Shown in pieces: positions 44,923 through 53,886 of a DNA stretch of 64,000 bases. Source of the DNA: Sphingomonas jinjuensis (lineage in GTDB: Bacteria; Pseudomonadota; Alphaproteobacteria; Sphingomonadales; Sphingomonadaceae); assembly GCF_014197105.1 (NCBI RefSeq), contig NZ_JACIEV010000001.1, positions 434,001 through 498,000 of the forward strand, written 5' to 3'. Position numbers and translations under genes: made by a program. A model generated the notes under the pieces. The model did not search any database, had not been told where the DNA came from, and was given only the letters and a program-made list of their open reading frames with translations. Positions within the stretch are counted from its first letter, which is position 1, and each line of letters starts with the position of its first letter.

Positions 44923-46017
44923 TCACGCCGTCGCCAGGGCGCGCAGCGCGGCGGCGACGCCGCGGGTTTCTTCCTCGGTGCCGATGGTGATGCGCAGTCC
45001 CTGGGCGAGCCCCTGGCCAGGCAGCCAGCGGACGATGAAGCCGGCGTCCATCAGCCCCTTGTACGCGGTTTCGGCGGTCAGCGCGCCTTCGAAGACGACG
45101 AGGACGAAGTTCGCCTCGCTGGGGATCGCGCGCAGGCCGGCGTTGCCGAGCTTCGCGATCTCGCCGGCGAACCAGGCGCGCCAGCGCTTGTTGTGCTCGC
45201 GGGTATGGTCGACGAACGCCTGGTCGCCGAGCGCCGCGACCGCGGCATGCTGGCCGGCGATGGTGATCGAGAAGGGCAGGCGGATGCGGTGCATCGCGGT
45301 GACGATGTCGGGATGCGCATAGCCCCAGCCGATCCGCTCGGCGGCGAGGCCATGGATCTTGGAGAAGGTGCGGGTAACGAGGACGTTAGTTGCGGTCTTC
45401 GCCAGCTCCATCCCGCCGTCGTCGTCGGCGGCGTCGATATATTCGGCATAGGCCTGGTCGAGGACGAGCAGGACATGGCCGGGCAACCCGGCGTGGAGGC
45501 GGGCGATCTCGCTGCGCGGCGCGAAGGTGCCGGTGGGATTGTTGGGGTTGGCGACGAAGACAATGCGGGTGCGGTCGGTGACGGCAGCCAGGATCGCGTC
45601 GACGTCGGTCGCATAATCCTTGTCGGGAGCGATCACCGGGGTGGCGCCGACGCGGCGGGTCGCGATCTCGTAGACCGCGAAGCCGTAGCGGACGTAGATC
45701 ACTTCGTCGTCCGGCCCGGCGAAGGCGCCGGCGGCGAGGTGGAGCACTTCGTCGGAGCCGTTGCCGTAGATGATCCGGGCGGGATCGAGCCCGAACTTTT
45801 CCGCGATCGCCTCGCGAACGATCGTGGCGCCGGCATCGGGATAGCGTTCCAGGTCGCCGGCATGAGCCATGAACGCCTCACGCGCCTTGGGGCTGGTGCC
45901 GAGCGGATTCTCGTTCGACGAGAGCTTGGCGGCCTTGCGACCGTCGTCGGTGGTGGCGCGACCGGGCACATAGGGCGCGATCGCCATGATCCAGGGCTTG
46001 GGGGCGGGTGCGTTCAT
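44923..46017 (-). CDS. hisC: Histidinol-phosphate/aromatic aminotransferase
   Basis: 364-residue class I/II PLP aminotransferase. The PLP lysine is in [19 protein letters not shown] and the N-terminal S-S-N-E-N-P-L-G are also present. It acts in histidine synthesis and probably in phenylalanine/tyrosine synthesis, given its neighbour tyrA. ATG 46017 is chosen. The frame extends in-phase to 46089 through the 24-bp element shared with aroE. Confidence 0.93.
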   Translation of the reverse strand: MNAPAPKPWIMAIAPYVPGRATTDDGRKAAKLSSNENPLGTSPKAREAFMAHAGDLERYPDAGATIVREAIAEKFGLDPARIIYGNGSDEVLHLAAGAFAGPDDEVIYVRYGFAVYEIATRRVGATPVIAPDKDYATDVDAILAAVTDRTRIVFVANPNNPTGTFAPRSEIARLHAGLPGHVLLVLDQAYAEYIDAADDDGGMELAKTATNVLVTRTFSKIHGLAAERIGWGYAHPDIVTAMHRIRLPFSITIAGQHAAVAALGDQAFVDHTREHNKRWRAWFAGEIAKLGNAGLRAIPSEANFVLVVFEGALTAETAYKGLMDAGFIVRWLPGQGLAQGLRITIGTEEETRGVAAALRALATA

Positions 46018-46067
46018 GGGGCAGCGTCTAGCGGGCCGGGGCCGCGACGTCACGGGGGTGCAGATGG

Positions 46068-46091
46068 CGCGAATGTTGAGACTCTTCACAC
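46068..46091 (-). promoter_or_regulatory. 24-bp element upstream of hisC, identical to one upstream of aroE
   Basis: Reverse-strand reading GTGTGAAGAG...AACATTCGCG is identical over 24 bases to 16985-17008. Here it ends about 50 bases before the hisC ATG, against 14 for aroE. Bases just outside the 24 differ. The different spacing suggests a protein- or RNA-level signal, not a ribosome-binding site. Confidence 0.6.
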
Positions 46092-46137
46092 ATCGTTCGG
46101 GGTGGGATCTCGGCTAAGTCGTTGATATTGAATGGAC

Positions 46138-46222
46138 GCCGTCATGCTGAACTTGTTTCAGCATCTCTGGAGAGGGAGCGTGACGCCACCACGAGATGCT
46201 GAAACAAGTTCAGCATGACGGC
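46138..46222. repeat. Perfect 30-bp inverted repeat between hisC and metX
   Basis: Arms 46138-46167 and 46193-46222 are exact reverse complements around a 25-base loop. Each arm contains GTCATGCTGAAC and TTTCAGCATCTC, itself a smaller hairpin. Same family as 13635, 22541 and 48469. It lies between the divergent hisC and metX genes. Confidence 0.9.
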
Positions 46223-46298
46223 TTTGGGCAAACATGACGTGTTGGGCACAGGGGAGGAGGGGTGACGGCTGGCCTCGCCCCGCTTACAGGGCGCGTCC

Positions 46299-47420
46299 AT
46301 GCTCGACACGATCGACCAGCGCTTCGGCCTATCGCGCAACGTGACGTTGCCGCAGGGGCTGTCGCTCGACGGGGGCGGGCGGCTGGCGACGGTCGATATC
46401 GCCTATGAAACCTATGGCATGCTGGATGCCGACAAGGGCAATGCGATCCTGGTCTGTCACGCACTGACCGGCGACCAGCATCTGGCGAGCGAGCACCCGC
46501 GCACCGGCAAGCCCGGCTGGTGGCAGCGGATGGTGGGGCCGGGGCGGCCGATCGACACCGACCGCTGGTTCGTCGTGTGCGCCAATGTGCTCGGCAGCTG
46601 CATGGGTACGTCGGGACCGGCGAGCATCGATCCGGCGACCGGTGCGCCTTATGCGATGCGCTTTCCCGTCATCACCATCCGCGACATGGTGCGCGCGCAG
46701 GCGATGCTGCTCGATCACCTGGGCATCGGCCGGCTGGCGGCGGTGGTCGGCGGCTCGATGGGCGGGATGCAGGCGCTGAGCTGGTCCGCGACCTATCCCG
46801 AGCGGGTCGAGGCGGCGGTGGTGCTGGCCTCGACGGCACGGCACAGCGCGCAGAACATCGCCTTCCACGAGGTCGGACGCCAGGCGGTGATGGCCGATCC
46901 TCGCTGGAACAACGGCGATTATTACGGCGCGGAGCCGCCCGCCGCGGGACTCGCGGTGGCGCGGATGGCGGCGCACATCACGTATCTGAGCGAAGCGGGG
47001 CTGACCGAGAAGTTCGGCCGCAAGCTGCAGGCGCGCGAGGCGAAGACGTTCGGCTTCGACGCGGATTTCCAGGTGGAAAGCTATCTGCGCCACCAGGGGC
47101 TGTCGTTCGTCGATCGATTCGACGCCAACAGCTATCTCTACATCACCCGCGCGATGGATTATTTCGACCTGGCTGAGGAGCATGGCGGCCTGCTCGCCAA
47201 CGCCTTTGCCGCCAGCCGGGCTCGCTTCTGCCTGGTCAGCTTCGACACCGACTGGCTCTATCCGACCGCCGATTCGCGCAGCATCGTCCGCGCGCTGCAC
47301 GCGGCGGGGGCACCGGCCAGTTTCGTCGAACTGTCGAGCCCCTATGGGCACGACGCCTTCCTGCTCGATTCGCCCGAGCTGGATCGGGTGATGGCGGGCT
47401 TTCTGGGGTCGGGGCGGTGA
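46299..47420 (+). CDS. metX: Homoserine O-acyltransferase MetX
   Basis: 373-residue alpha/beta hydrolase-fold enzyme that acylates homoserine, the first committed step of methionine synthesis. The nucleophile elbow is G-G-S-M-G-G-M-Q, with serine nucleophile. The histidine is in S-P-Y-G-H-D-A-F. metW follows with a four-base overlap (GTGA), the common metXW operon. The acetyl or succinyl donor is not clear from sequence. I searched by eye for a SAM riboswitch upstream and did not find one. Confidence 0.94.
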   Translation: MLDTIDQRFGLSRNVTLPQGLSLDGGGRLATVDIAYETYGMLDADKGNAILVCHALTGDQHLASEHPRTGKPGWWQRMVGPGRPIDTDRWFVVCANVLGSCMGTSGPASIDPATGAPYAMRFPVITIRDMVRAQAMLLDHLGIGRLAAVVGGSMGGMQALSWSATYPERVEAAVVLASTARHSAQNIAFHEVGRQAVMADPRWNNGDYYGAEPPAAGLAVARMAAHITYLSEAGLTEKFGRKLQAREAKTFGFDADFQVESYLRHQGLSFVDRFDANSYLYITRAMDYFDLAEEHGGLLANAFAASRARFCLVSFDTDWLYPTADSRSIVRALHAAGAPASFVELSSPYGHDAFLLDSPELDRVMAGFLGSGR

Positions 47421-48016
47421 CGCTTCGCCCCGACCTGTCCGTCATCGCGGCCAATGTGGCGGCGGGAAGTCGCGTGCTCGACGTCGGCTGCGGCGACGGG
47501 GCGCTGATGGCGGCGCTGCGCGACGAGCGCCAGGTCGATGCGCGCGGGCTGGAGATTGACGCCGCCAACGTCGCGGCGGCGATGGCGCGGGGGCTGTCGG
47601 TGGCGCAGGGCGATGCCGACGTCGACCTGGCGGGCTATCCCGACGCCAGCTTCGACTATGCGATCCTGAGCCAGACGCTGCAGACCGCGCGCGCGCCCGA
47701 CGTGGTGCTCGACCATCTGCTGCGGATCGGGCGGCGGGCGTTTGTCAGCTTTCCCAACTTCGCGCATTGGCGGGTACGGCTGTCGCTGCTGTGGGGTGGG
47801 CGGATGCCGGTGACGCGGCAGCTGCCCGAGCGCTGGTACGACACGCCCAACATTCATCACCTAACGATCGATGACTTCCGTGCGTTCCTCGCCGAGCGGC
47901 AGGTGCGGGTGGAGCGGGCCTGGTTCCTGTCGGGCGATGCCGAAACCGGCTCGGCGGCGGCCAATCTGTTTGCCGAGCATGCGGTGTTTCTGCTGGCACG
48001 GGCGGAACCTAAGTAA
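47417..48016 (+). CDS. metW: MetW methionine-biosynthesis protein
   Basis: 199-residue SAM-methyltransferase-like protein. It has [11 protein letters not shown] and W-Y-D-T-P-N-I-H-H, both typical of MetW. It partners MetX. It starts with GTG inside the metX stop. Confidence 0.94.
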   Translation: MTLRPDLSVIAANVAAGSRVLDVGCGDGALMAALRDERQVDARGLEIDAANVAAAMARGLSVAQGDADVDLAGYPDASFDYAILSQTLQTARAPDVVLDHLLRIGRRAFVSFPNFAHWRVRLSLLWGGRMPVTRQLPERWYDTPNIHHLTIDDFRAFLAERQVRVERAWFLSGDAETGSAAANLFAEHAVFLLARAEPK

Positions 48017-48055
48017 CCTGGGTCGGTTACCCGGTGTCACACCAGGGTAATATCC

Positions 48056-48451
48056 GTGACCAAGACCGCGCTGATCGTCGAGGATGAAATTTTCGTGGCG
48101 CTCGATCTCGAGCGGATCCTGACCGATGCCGGTTACACGGTCGCGGCGATCGCCGCTGATCGCGAGAGCGCGCTGGCCGCGGCGCCCGAGTGCGGCTTCG
48201 CCTTCATCGACGTCAACCTGCGCGACGGGCCGACGGGCCCGCAGATCGCCGAGCGGATCGCGCGCGATTATGGGGTGAAGGTGGTGTTCGTCACCGCCAA
48301 TCCGGCGCAGATCACCTGCGATGGCGATTGCGCCATGGGCTATATCCGCAAGCCGTTCAGCGAAAAGGCGATCCTGGCTGCCGCTGCTGCTGCCACCGGC
48401 GGGGGTGATGCGGCGAACGACGAGGGGCTGGTAACAAAGCTTCTGGCCTGA
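48056..48451 (+). CDS. Single-domain response regulator
   Basis: 131-residue receiver without an output domain. The acidic pair is at E-D-E near residue 10, the phosphorylated aspartate in F-I-D-V-N-L-R-D near residue 53, and the conserved lysine in Y-I-R-K-P-F-S. It starts with GTG. The cognate kinase may be the HWE kinase at 53886, but that is only inference from shared class; it is not adjacent. Confidence 0.88.
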   Translation: MTKTALIVEDEIFVALDLERILTDAGYTVAAIAADRESALAAAPECGFAFIDVNLRDGPTGPQIAERIARDYGVKVVFVTANPAQITCDGDCAMGYIRKPFSEKAILAAAAAATGGGDAANDEGLVTKLLA

Positions 48452-48468
48452 GGGTATGGCCGCACGGG

Positions 48469-48549
48469 TTGTGCTGAACGCGGTTCAGCATCCCCTTGCT
48501 ACGTTCTGCTTCCTCACCAAGAGATCCTGAGACAAGCTCAGGATGACGA
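48469..48549. repeat. Dispersed palindromic repeat, CTGAA/TTCAG type
   Basis: GTGCTGAAC...GTTCAGCAT followed by GATCCTGAG...CTCAGGAT. It lies just past the receiver gene. A separate hairpin AACCCGGA...TCCGGGTT (48597-48623) follows and may end transcripts from both convergent genes. Confidence 0.7.
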
Positions 48550-48650
48550 ATGGTGGTGAGTGGGCTTTCACCGTTCGTTGTCACGCCGATAGGGGTAACC
48601 CGGACGCTCTCGGCATCCGGGTTTCTCGATGGCGGAGGTGGCCTGGCCGA

Positions 48651-49325
48651 TCAGCGGCGTAGGTCGCTTTCGGGGATAGGCACGATCTTGATCTCGACGC
48701 GGCGATTGGCGGCACGGCCGGCGTCGGTGTCGTTGGGGGCGATCGGCTGGGTCTCGCCGAAGCCACGGGTGCCGATGCGCGGCGCGACGACGCCGCGGCC
48801 CTCAAGATAGCGGGCGACCGCGTCGGCGCGGCGCAGCGACAGCTGCTGATTGTACGCGTCGCTGCCGGTCGAATCGGTATGGCCGTAAATGTCGACATAG
48901 GTCTGATTGTAGCTTGCCAGCGTGTCGGCGACCTGGTCGAGCGTGCGGCGGAACTGCGGCTGCACGTCGGCGCTGTCATAGGCGAAGGTGATGCCCGAGG
49001 GGATGTTGAGGACGAGGTTGTCGCCCTCGCGGATCACCTGGACGTCGGTGCCCGCGGTCCGCGCGCGCAGGTCGCGCTCCTGCTTGTCCATATAGGCGCC
49101 GATCCCGGCACCGGCGAGGCCGCCGATGCCCGCACCCAGGATCTTTTCGGTCCGGTCGCGGCGGCCGCCGACGAGATCGCCGACCAGATAACCGCCCAGC
49201 GCGCCGCCGATGCCGCCGATCGCCGTCTTCGATATCCGCCGCTCGCCGGTTACGGGATCGGTGGTGCAGGCGGCGGTGGTGACCAGCGCGGTCAGGGCGG
49301 CGGCGGCAAGAATACGCGACTTCAT
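48651..49325 (-). CDS. OmpA-family lipoprotein with glycine zipper
   Basis: 224-residue lipoprotein. A signal ends T-T-A-A-C (lipid cysteine near residue 20), then a glycine-zipper segment (G-G-I-G-G-A-L-G-G-Y-L-V-G) and a C-terminal OmpA domain with Y-G-H-T-D-S-T-G and R-R-V-E-I. It anchors the outer membrane to peptidoglycan, similar to YiaD. The ATG at 49325 begins the signal. It is divergent from the CBS transporter. Confidence 0.9.
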   Translation of the reverse strand: MKSRILAAAALTALVTTAACTTDPVTGERRISKTAIGGIGGALGGYLVGDLVGGRRDRTEKILGAGIGGLAGAGIGAYMDKQERDLRARTAGTDVQVIREGDNLVLNIPSGITFAYDSADVQPQFRRTLDQVADTLASYNQTYVDIYGHTDSTGSDAYNQQLSLRRADAVARYLEGRGVVAPRIGTRGFGETQPIAPNDTDAGRAANRRVEIKIVPIPESDLRR

Positions 49326-49457
49326 GACAAACCTCGACATGGGTAAAGGTCGGGAACATGGACCGAGCCGGAATTGTTCCATGATCGATATGATCGGCGG
49401 CTGACGCGAAGGACCATTGTCGGACCCGCGGTTGTGCGGCAAAGAGGCGTCCAGCCG

Positions 49458-50762
49458 ATGGCCGCTCTCCCTCCTTTCCCCTGGATCGACGTCGCGATCA
49501 TCCTGGCGCTCGTCGCGCTGAACGGCGTGTTCGCGATGAGCGAGCTGGCGATCGTCTCGTCGCGCCGCGCCCGGCTGGAGGCGATGGCGCGGACCGGGCG
49601 GCGCGGGGCGACCGCGGCGCTGGCGCTGGCGGCGGACCCGGGCAAGTTCCTGTCGACCGTCCAGATCGGCATCACGTTGATCGGCATCGGCACCGGCGCC
49701 TATTCGGGCGGCAGCCTGGGCGAGCCGACCGCGGCGCGGATGGCGTTGCTGGGTCTGGCGCCGGAAACCGCGCGCTCGGCGGCGTTCGTGCTGGTGATCG
49801 GGCTGACGACCTTCGCCTCGCTGATCGTCGGCGAGCTGGTGCCCAAGCAGTTCGCGCTGCGCAAGCCGGAGCCGATCGCGGTCATCATGGCATTGCCGAT
49901 GCGCTGGCTGGCGGTGGCGACGGCGCCGGTGGTGTGGCTGCTCGATTCGACGAGCGCGATCATCTTCAAGCTGCTCGGCCTCAACCGCGAATCGAGCGAC
50001 GAGGTGACGGCGGAAGAGCTGCACCTGATCGTCGCCGAGGCATCGAAGTCGGGCGTGATCGAGGAGCATGAGCGCACGATCATCTCGGGCGTGGTGCGGC
50101 TGGCGGACCGGCCGGTGCGCGAGGTGATGACGCCGCGCACCGAAGTGGACTGGCTCGATGTCGGCCTGGGCGCGGACGAGATCAGCCGGCGGCTGCTCGA
50201 CACGCCGCATACCCGGTTGCCGGTGGGGCAGGGATCGATCGATGCGATCGTGGGCGTCGTCCAGTCGCGCGACATCGCCGCCGCGCTGTTCCGCGGCGAA
50301 TCGCTCGATCTTGCCACGCTGATGCGCAAGGCGCCGGTGGTGATCGACCGGATCGACGCGATGGACGCGCTGATCGCGCTGCGCCGTGCCGAGGTGCCGA
50401 TGGCGCTGATCCACGACGAATACGGCCACTTCGAGGGTATCGTCACCCCCGCCAACCTGCTGGCGGCGATCGCTGGCGAGTTCGCGTCGGACACCGATCC
50501 CGACGAGGATCCGGCGATCGTGGTGCGCGACGACGGGTCGCTGCTGGTCGCGGGAACGTGCGCGGCGGATGCGCTGGCCGAACGGCTGGATATCGACCTG
50601 CCCGAGGACCGCGATTACGCGACCGTGGCCGGGCTGGCGCTGGCGGCGTTCCGCCACCTGCCGCGCGAGGGCGAAAGCTTCGTCGAGCAGGGCTGGCGAT
50701 TCGAGGTCGTCGACCTCGACGGGCGGCGGATCGACAAGCTGCTGGTGAGCGGGGCCGAGTAG
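49458..50762 (+). CDS. HlyC/CorC (TlyC) family CBS transporter
   Basis: 434-residue inner-membrane protein. An N-terminal DUF21 (CNNM) domain with about four helices and E-L-V-P-K is followed by two CBS domains, near R-E-V-M-T-P-R-T and Y-G-H-F-E-G-I-V-T, and a C-terminal CorC_HlyC domain. Related proteins export Mg2+ or Na+. The ATG at 49458 has AAAGAGG upstream. It is terminated by the repeat-borne hairpin at 50834-50853. Confidence 0.9.
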   Translation: MAALPPFPWIDVAIILALVALNGVFAMSELAIVSSRRARLEAMARTGRRGATAALALAADPGKFLSTVQIGITLIGIGTGAYSGGSLGEPTAARMALLGLAPETARSAAFVLVIGLTTFASLIVGELVPKQFALRKPEPIAVIMALPMRWLAVATAPVVWLLDSTSAIIFKLLGLNRESSDEVTAEELHLIVAEASKSGVIEEHERTIISGVVRLADRPVREVMTPRTEVDWLDVGLGADEISRRLLDTPHTRLPVGQGSIDAIVGVVQSRDIAAALFRGESLDLATLMRKAPVVIDRIDAMDALIALRRAEVPMALIHDEYGHFEGIVTPANLLAAIAGEFASDTDPDEDPAIVVRDDGSLLVAGTCAADALAERLDIDLPEDRDYATVAGLALAAFRHLPREGESFVEQGWRFEVVDLDGRRIDKLLVSGAE

Positions 50763-50796
50763 GGCGATCCGGCGCGAGGCGTGTCGTGCGCGGCGC

Positions 50797-50913
50797 CTAC
50801 CCCTCCACCACCGCTGCGCCGCGGTCCCCCTCCCCTCCGGGGGAGGTTTTTTTGTCGTTAAGTCCTCCCCCGGAGGGAAAGGTGGCAGCGCGCCAGCGCT
50901 GACGGAGGGGTAG
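50797..50913. repeat. Dispersed repeat, CTACCCCTCC/GGAGGGGTAG type
   Basis: The outer 10-bp arms are perfect. Inside are CCTCC-GGG-GGAGG and CCTCCCCCGGAGG. Related to 11179-11312. Confidence 0.8.
50834..50853 (+). terminator. Rho-independent terminator after the CBS transporter gene
   Basis: CCTCC-GGG-GGAGG followed by seven T. It lies within the dispersed repeat, about 70 bases past the stop. The stem is short but the T-tract is clear. Confidence 0.7.
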
Positions 50914-50997
50914 TCGCCGCAAGCTATCCATCCGAGGCGCCTTCCCACAACGGGGCGGGCCCGACGTACGAAAACGCTGGCGTCGGCCTCATCATAC

Positions 50998-51012
50998 TGA
51001 TAATCACTCGCA
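50998..51012 (+). promoter_or_regulatory. Candidate Fur box upstream of feoA
   Basis: TGATAATCACTCGCA directly before feoA. The first heptamer TGATAAT matches a Fur half-site exactly; the second matches 4 of 7. Iron-repressed control of feoAB is established knowledge; binding here is inference. Confidence 0.4.
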
Positions 51013-51013
51013 G

Positions 51014-51295
51014 ATGGATATGTCGCGTCGCGTGATTCCTGCCCTCAGCCTGGAGACGCTGCCGCGTCGCCACCATGCGACGGTGGCGGCGATCGACTGG
51101 GCGCAACTCGCCGCGCCCGAGGCGCGCCGCCTGCGTGAGCTGGGGTTCGACGAGGGCGTCGACGTCGAGGTGCTTCACCGCGCGACGCTGGGCCGCGGGC
51201 CGATCGCGTGCCGGATCGGGCGGATGACGGTGGCGCTTCGGCGTGCCGTCGCCGGCGCCATCCACGTCCAGCTCGACGCGCTCCCCGCCAAGTAA
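51014..51295 (+). CDS. feoA: Ferrous iron transport protein FeoA
   Basis: 93-residue SH3-like cytoplasmic protein. It has R-R-L-R-E-L-G-F-D-E-G and R-I-G-R-M-T-V-A-L-R-R, typical of FeoA. It is directly followed by feoB (one base between stop and start). An ATG at 51020 is a possible alternative start. Confidence 0.9.
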   Translation: MDMSRRVIPALSLETLPRRHHATVAAIDWAQLAAPEARRLRELGFDEGVDVEVLHRATLGRGPIACRIGRMTVALRRAVAGAIHVQLDALPAK

Positions 51296-51296
51296 C

Positions 51297-53162
51297 ATGC
51301 ATGCAGCGCCCCTGGTGGCGCTCGTCGGCAATCCCAACGCCGGCAAGAGCGCGCTGTTCAACGCGCTGACCGGCGCGCGGCAGAAGGTCGGCAACTATCC
51401 CGGCGTCACCGTCGAGCGGCATGCGGGGCGCTTCGTGCTCGACGACGGCCGCCCGGTCGAGCTGGTCGACCTGCCCGGCGCCTACAGCCTGGAGCCGTCA
51501 TCCCCCGACGAGCGGGTGACGCGCGACGTCGTTACCGGGGCGGGCGATTACGAGCGGCTGCCCGACGCGCTGCTGGTGGTGGTCGACGCTGCCAACCTCG
51601 ACAATCACCTGCGCTTCGCGATGCAGCTGATCGCGCTGGGGCTGCCGGTGGTGGTCGCGCTCAACATGGTCGACCTGGCCGAGCGCGACGGGCTGACGCT
51701 CGATGCCGGGGTGCTGGCGCGCGAGCTCGGCGTGCCGGTTATCCCGACGGTGGCGGTGAGGAAGCGCGGGCTGGACGAGCTGCGGGCGGCGCTGACCGGC
51801 GCGGTCGGCGGCGGCGGCGTCAAGCTGCTGCGGCCGTCGGACGGCAGCATCGACGACGATATCGTGACGTTGCAACGACGCGCGCGGGCGCTGTCGGCAG
51901 CGGCGACGGTGTCGGAGACGGCGGGGCGGCGGTGGAGCCATGCGCTCGACGCGGTGGCGCTGCATCCGGTGCTCGGGCCGCTGCTGCTGCTCGCGCTGCT
52001 GTTCGTCATGTTTCAGGCGGTGTTCTCGTGGAGCGAGGCGCCGGTCGGCTGGATCGAGAACGGTTTCGCCGCGATCGAGGGACGGGTGGCCGGGGCGATG
52101 CCCGACGGCTGGTTGCGCTCGCTGCTGACCGATGGCGTCATTGCCGGGGTCGGCGCGGTCGTCGTGTTCCTGCCGCAGATCCTGATCCTGTTCTTCTTCA
52201 TCCTGATCCTGGAGCAGACCGGCTATATGGTCCGCGCGGCGTTCCTGATGGACCGGCTGATGGCGCATGTCGGTTTGTCGGGGCGCGCGTTCATCCCGCT
52301 GTTGTCGAGTTTCGCCTGCGCGGTGCCGGGGATCATGTCGACGCGGACGATCGAGGACGAGAAGGACCGGCTGACGACGATCCTGATCGCGCCGCTGATG
52401 ACCTGCTCGGCGCGGCTGCCGGTGTATACGATCGTCATCGGCGCGTTCATTCCGGCGACGAAGGTCGGCGGCGTCATCGGTCTGCAGGGGCTGGTGCTGT
52501 TCGGACTCTACGTGATGGGCATCCTGGGCGCGTTCGTCGCGGCGCTGGTGCTGCGGCGGACGGTGACCAAGGGCGAATCGTCGGGCTTCATGATGGAGAT
52601 GCCCAAATATCAGTGGCCGCGGCTGGCCGATGTGGTGCTGGGGCTGCGCAGCCGCGCCGCGGTGTTTCTGAAGCGCGCGGGCACGACGATCGCGCTGACC
52701 ACAATCGTGCTGTGGGCGCTGCTGAGCTTTCCGCAGGCGCCCAAGGACGGCGGCGTCAGCCAGGTCGACTATTCGATCGCCGGGCGGATCGCGAACGGTC
52801 TGGAGGTCGCGGTGCGGCCGATCGGCTTCAATCGCGACATCGCGCTCGCCTTGATCCCGGCGATGGCGGCGCGCGAGGTGGCGGTGGCGGCGATCGGCAC
52901 CGTCTATGCGATCGACGATACCGAAAGCGGCCGCGGGCAGGGAGCGATGATCCGCCAGCTGCAAAGCCGCTGGACGCTGCCGACCGCGCTGGCGTTCCTA
53001 ATGTGGTTCGTGTTCGCGCCGCAGTGCATTTCGACGATCGCGGTGACCCGGCGCGAAACCAATGGTTGGAAGTGGCCGCTGTTCATGGTTGGCTATCTGT
53101 TCGCAGCCGCCTACGTCATGGCGGGCATCACCTATTGGCTGGCGTTAGCTGCCGGACTTTAG
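51297..53162 (+). CDS. feoB: Ferrous iron transporter FeoB
   Basis: 621-residue inner-membrane Fe2+ transporter. The N-terminal G domain has G1 G-N-P-N-A-G-K-S, N-Y-P-G-V-T-V-E and D-L-P-G-A-Y-S-L. The membrane part has two Gate domains with P-Q-I-L-I-L-F-F and C-A-V-P-G-I-M-S-T-R. It is shorter than E. coli FeoB (773 residues). ATG 51297 was chosen over an upstream frame extension into feoA. feoC is absent. Confidence 0.96.
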   Translation: MHAAPLVALVGNPNAGKSALFNALTGARQKVGNYPGVTVERHAGRFVLDDGRPVELVDLPGAYSLEPSSPDERVTRDVVTGAGDYERLPDALLVVVDAANLDNHLRFAMQLIALGLPVVVALNMVDLAERDGLTLDAGVLARELGVPVIPTVAVRKRGLDELRAALTGAVGGGGVKLLRPSDGSIDDDIVTLQRRARALSAAATVSETAGRRWSHALDAVALHPVLGPLLLLALLFVMFQAVFSWSEAPVGWIENGFAAIEGRVAGAMPDGWLRSLLTDGVIAGVGAVVVFLPQILILFFFILILEQTGYMVRAAFLMDRLMAHVGLSGRAFIPLLSSFACAVPGIMSTRTIEDEKDRLTTILIAPLMTCSARLPVYTIVIGAFIPATKVGGVIGLQGLVLFGLYVMGILGAFVAALVLRRTVTKGESSGFMMEMPKYQWPRLADVVLGLRSRAAVFLKRAGTTIALTTIVLWALLSFPQAPKDGGVSQVDYSIAGRIANGLEVAVRPIGFNRDIALALIPAMAAREVAVAAIGTVYAIDDTESGRGQGAMIRQLQSRWTLPTALAFLMWFVFAPQCISTIAVTRRETNGWKWPLFMVGYLFAAAYVMAGITYWLALAAGL

Positions 53163-53322
53163 GCTGATGAAACGAACGAGGTCCATTCTCGTTCGAGGCG
53201 TAGGTCTTGGTGTCCGAGCGATGTTCCCCGGTCCAACGGGCAACTAGCATCCAAGACCTACGCCGACCCGATTTATCCGCTAAAGCTCGATCGAGCAATC
53301 TAACCGTATCGTGGAGTTCTGC
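53163..53322. promoter_or_regulatory. ssb upstream region with two inverted repeats
   Basis: 160 bases with two stem-loops. CGAACGAG...CTCGTTCG pairs over 8 bp, and GGCGTAGGTCTTGG (53197-53210) pairs exactly with 53251-53264 over 14 bp. They may be feoB terminators or ssb control elements. No T-tract or clear LexA box (GTTC-N7-GTTC) is visible. Confidence 0.5.
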
Positions 53323-53886
53323 GTGGCAGGCAGCGTCAACAAGGTCATTCTCGTCGGCAACCTGGGCAAGGACCCGGAGAGCCGCAGCTTCCAGAACGGC
53401 GGCAAGGTCGTCGAACTGCGCATCGCGACGTCCGAGTCGTGGAAGGACAAGATGTCCGGCGAGCGCAAGGAAAAGACCGAGTGGCACACCGTGAAGGTGT
53501 TCAACGAGGGCCTCGCCAACGTCGCCGAGCGCTATCTGCGCAAGGGGTCGAAGGTGTACATCGAAGGCGCGCTGACCACGCGCAAGTGGCAGGACCAGCA
53601 GGGTCAGGACCGCTATTCGACCGAGGTCGTGCTGCAGGGCTTCAACAGCGTGCTGACGATGCTCGACGGGCCCAACGGCGGCCAGGGCGGCGGCGGTGGC
53701 GGCGCGCGTTCCGGCGGCGGCGGTGACGACTGGGGCGGTGGCAACGACTTCGGCGGCGGATCGGGCGGCGGCGGCCCGCGCGGCGGTTCGTCGGGCGGCA
53801 GCCGTGGTGGCGGGTCGAGCGGCGGTGGCGGCTTCGGCCAGGGTGGTGGCTTCGCCGACGATCTCGACGACGACGTTCCTTTCTGA
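53323..53886 (+). CDS. ssb: Single-stranded DNA-binding protein
   Basis: 187-residue SSB. The OB fold starts [15 protein letters not shown] long Gly/Ser/Asn linker (about residues 115-170) follows, and the acidic tip ends D-D-D-V-P-F, which recruits repair proteins. GTG 53323 has TGGAG upstream; the GTG at 53311 is in frame but a poorer start. The stop overlaps the kinase ATG by one base (TGATG). Confidence 0.96.
   Translation: MAGSVNKVILVGNLGKDPESRSFQNGGKVVELRIATSESWKDKMSGERKEKTEWHTVKVFNEGLANVAERYLRKGSKVYIEGALTTRKWQDQQGQDRYSTEVVLQGFNSVLTMLDGPNGGQGGGGGGARSGGGGDDWGGGNDFGGGSGGGGPRGGSSGGSRGGGSSGGGGFGQGGGFADDLDDDVPF

Noticed and set aside
46223..46298. Possible SAM-II riboswitch before metX
   Set aside because: The gap is only 76 bases and I could not fold the conserved SAM-II pseudoknot or find its conserved bases.
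53163..53322. LexA box before ssb
   Set aside because: No GTTC-N7-GTTC pair was found.
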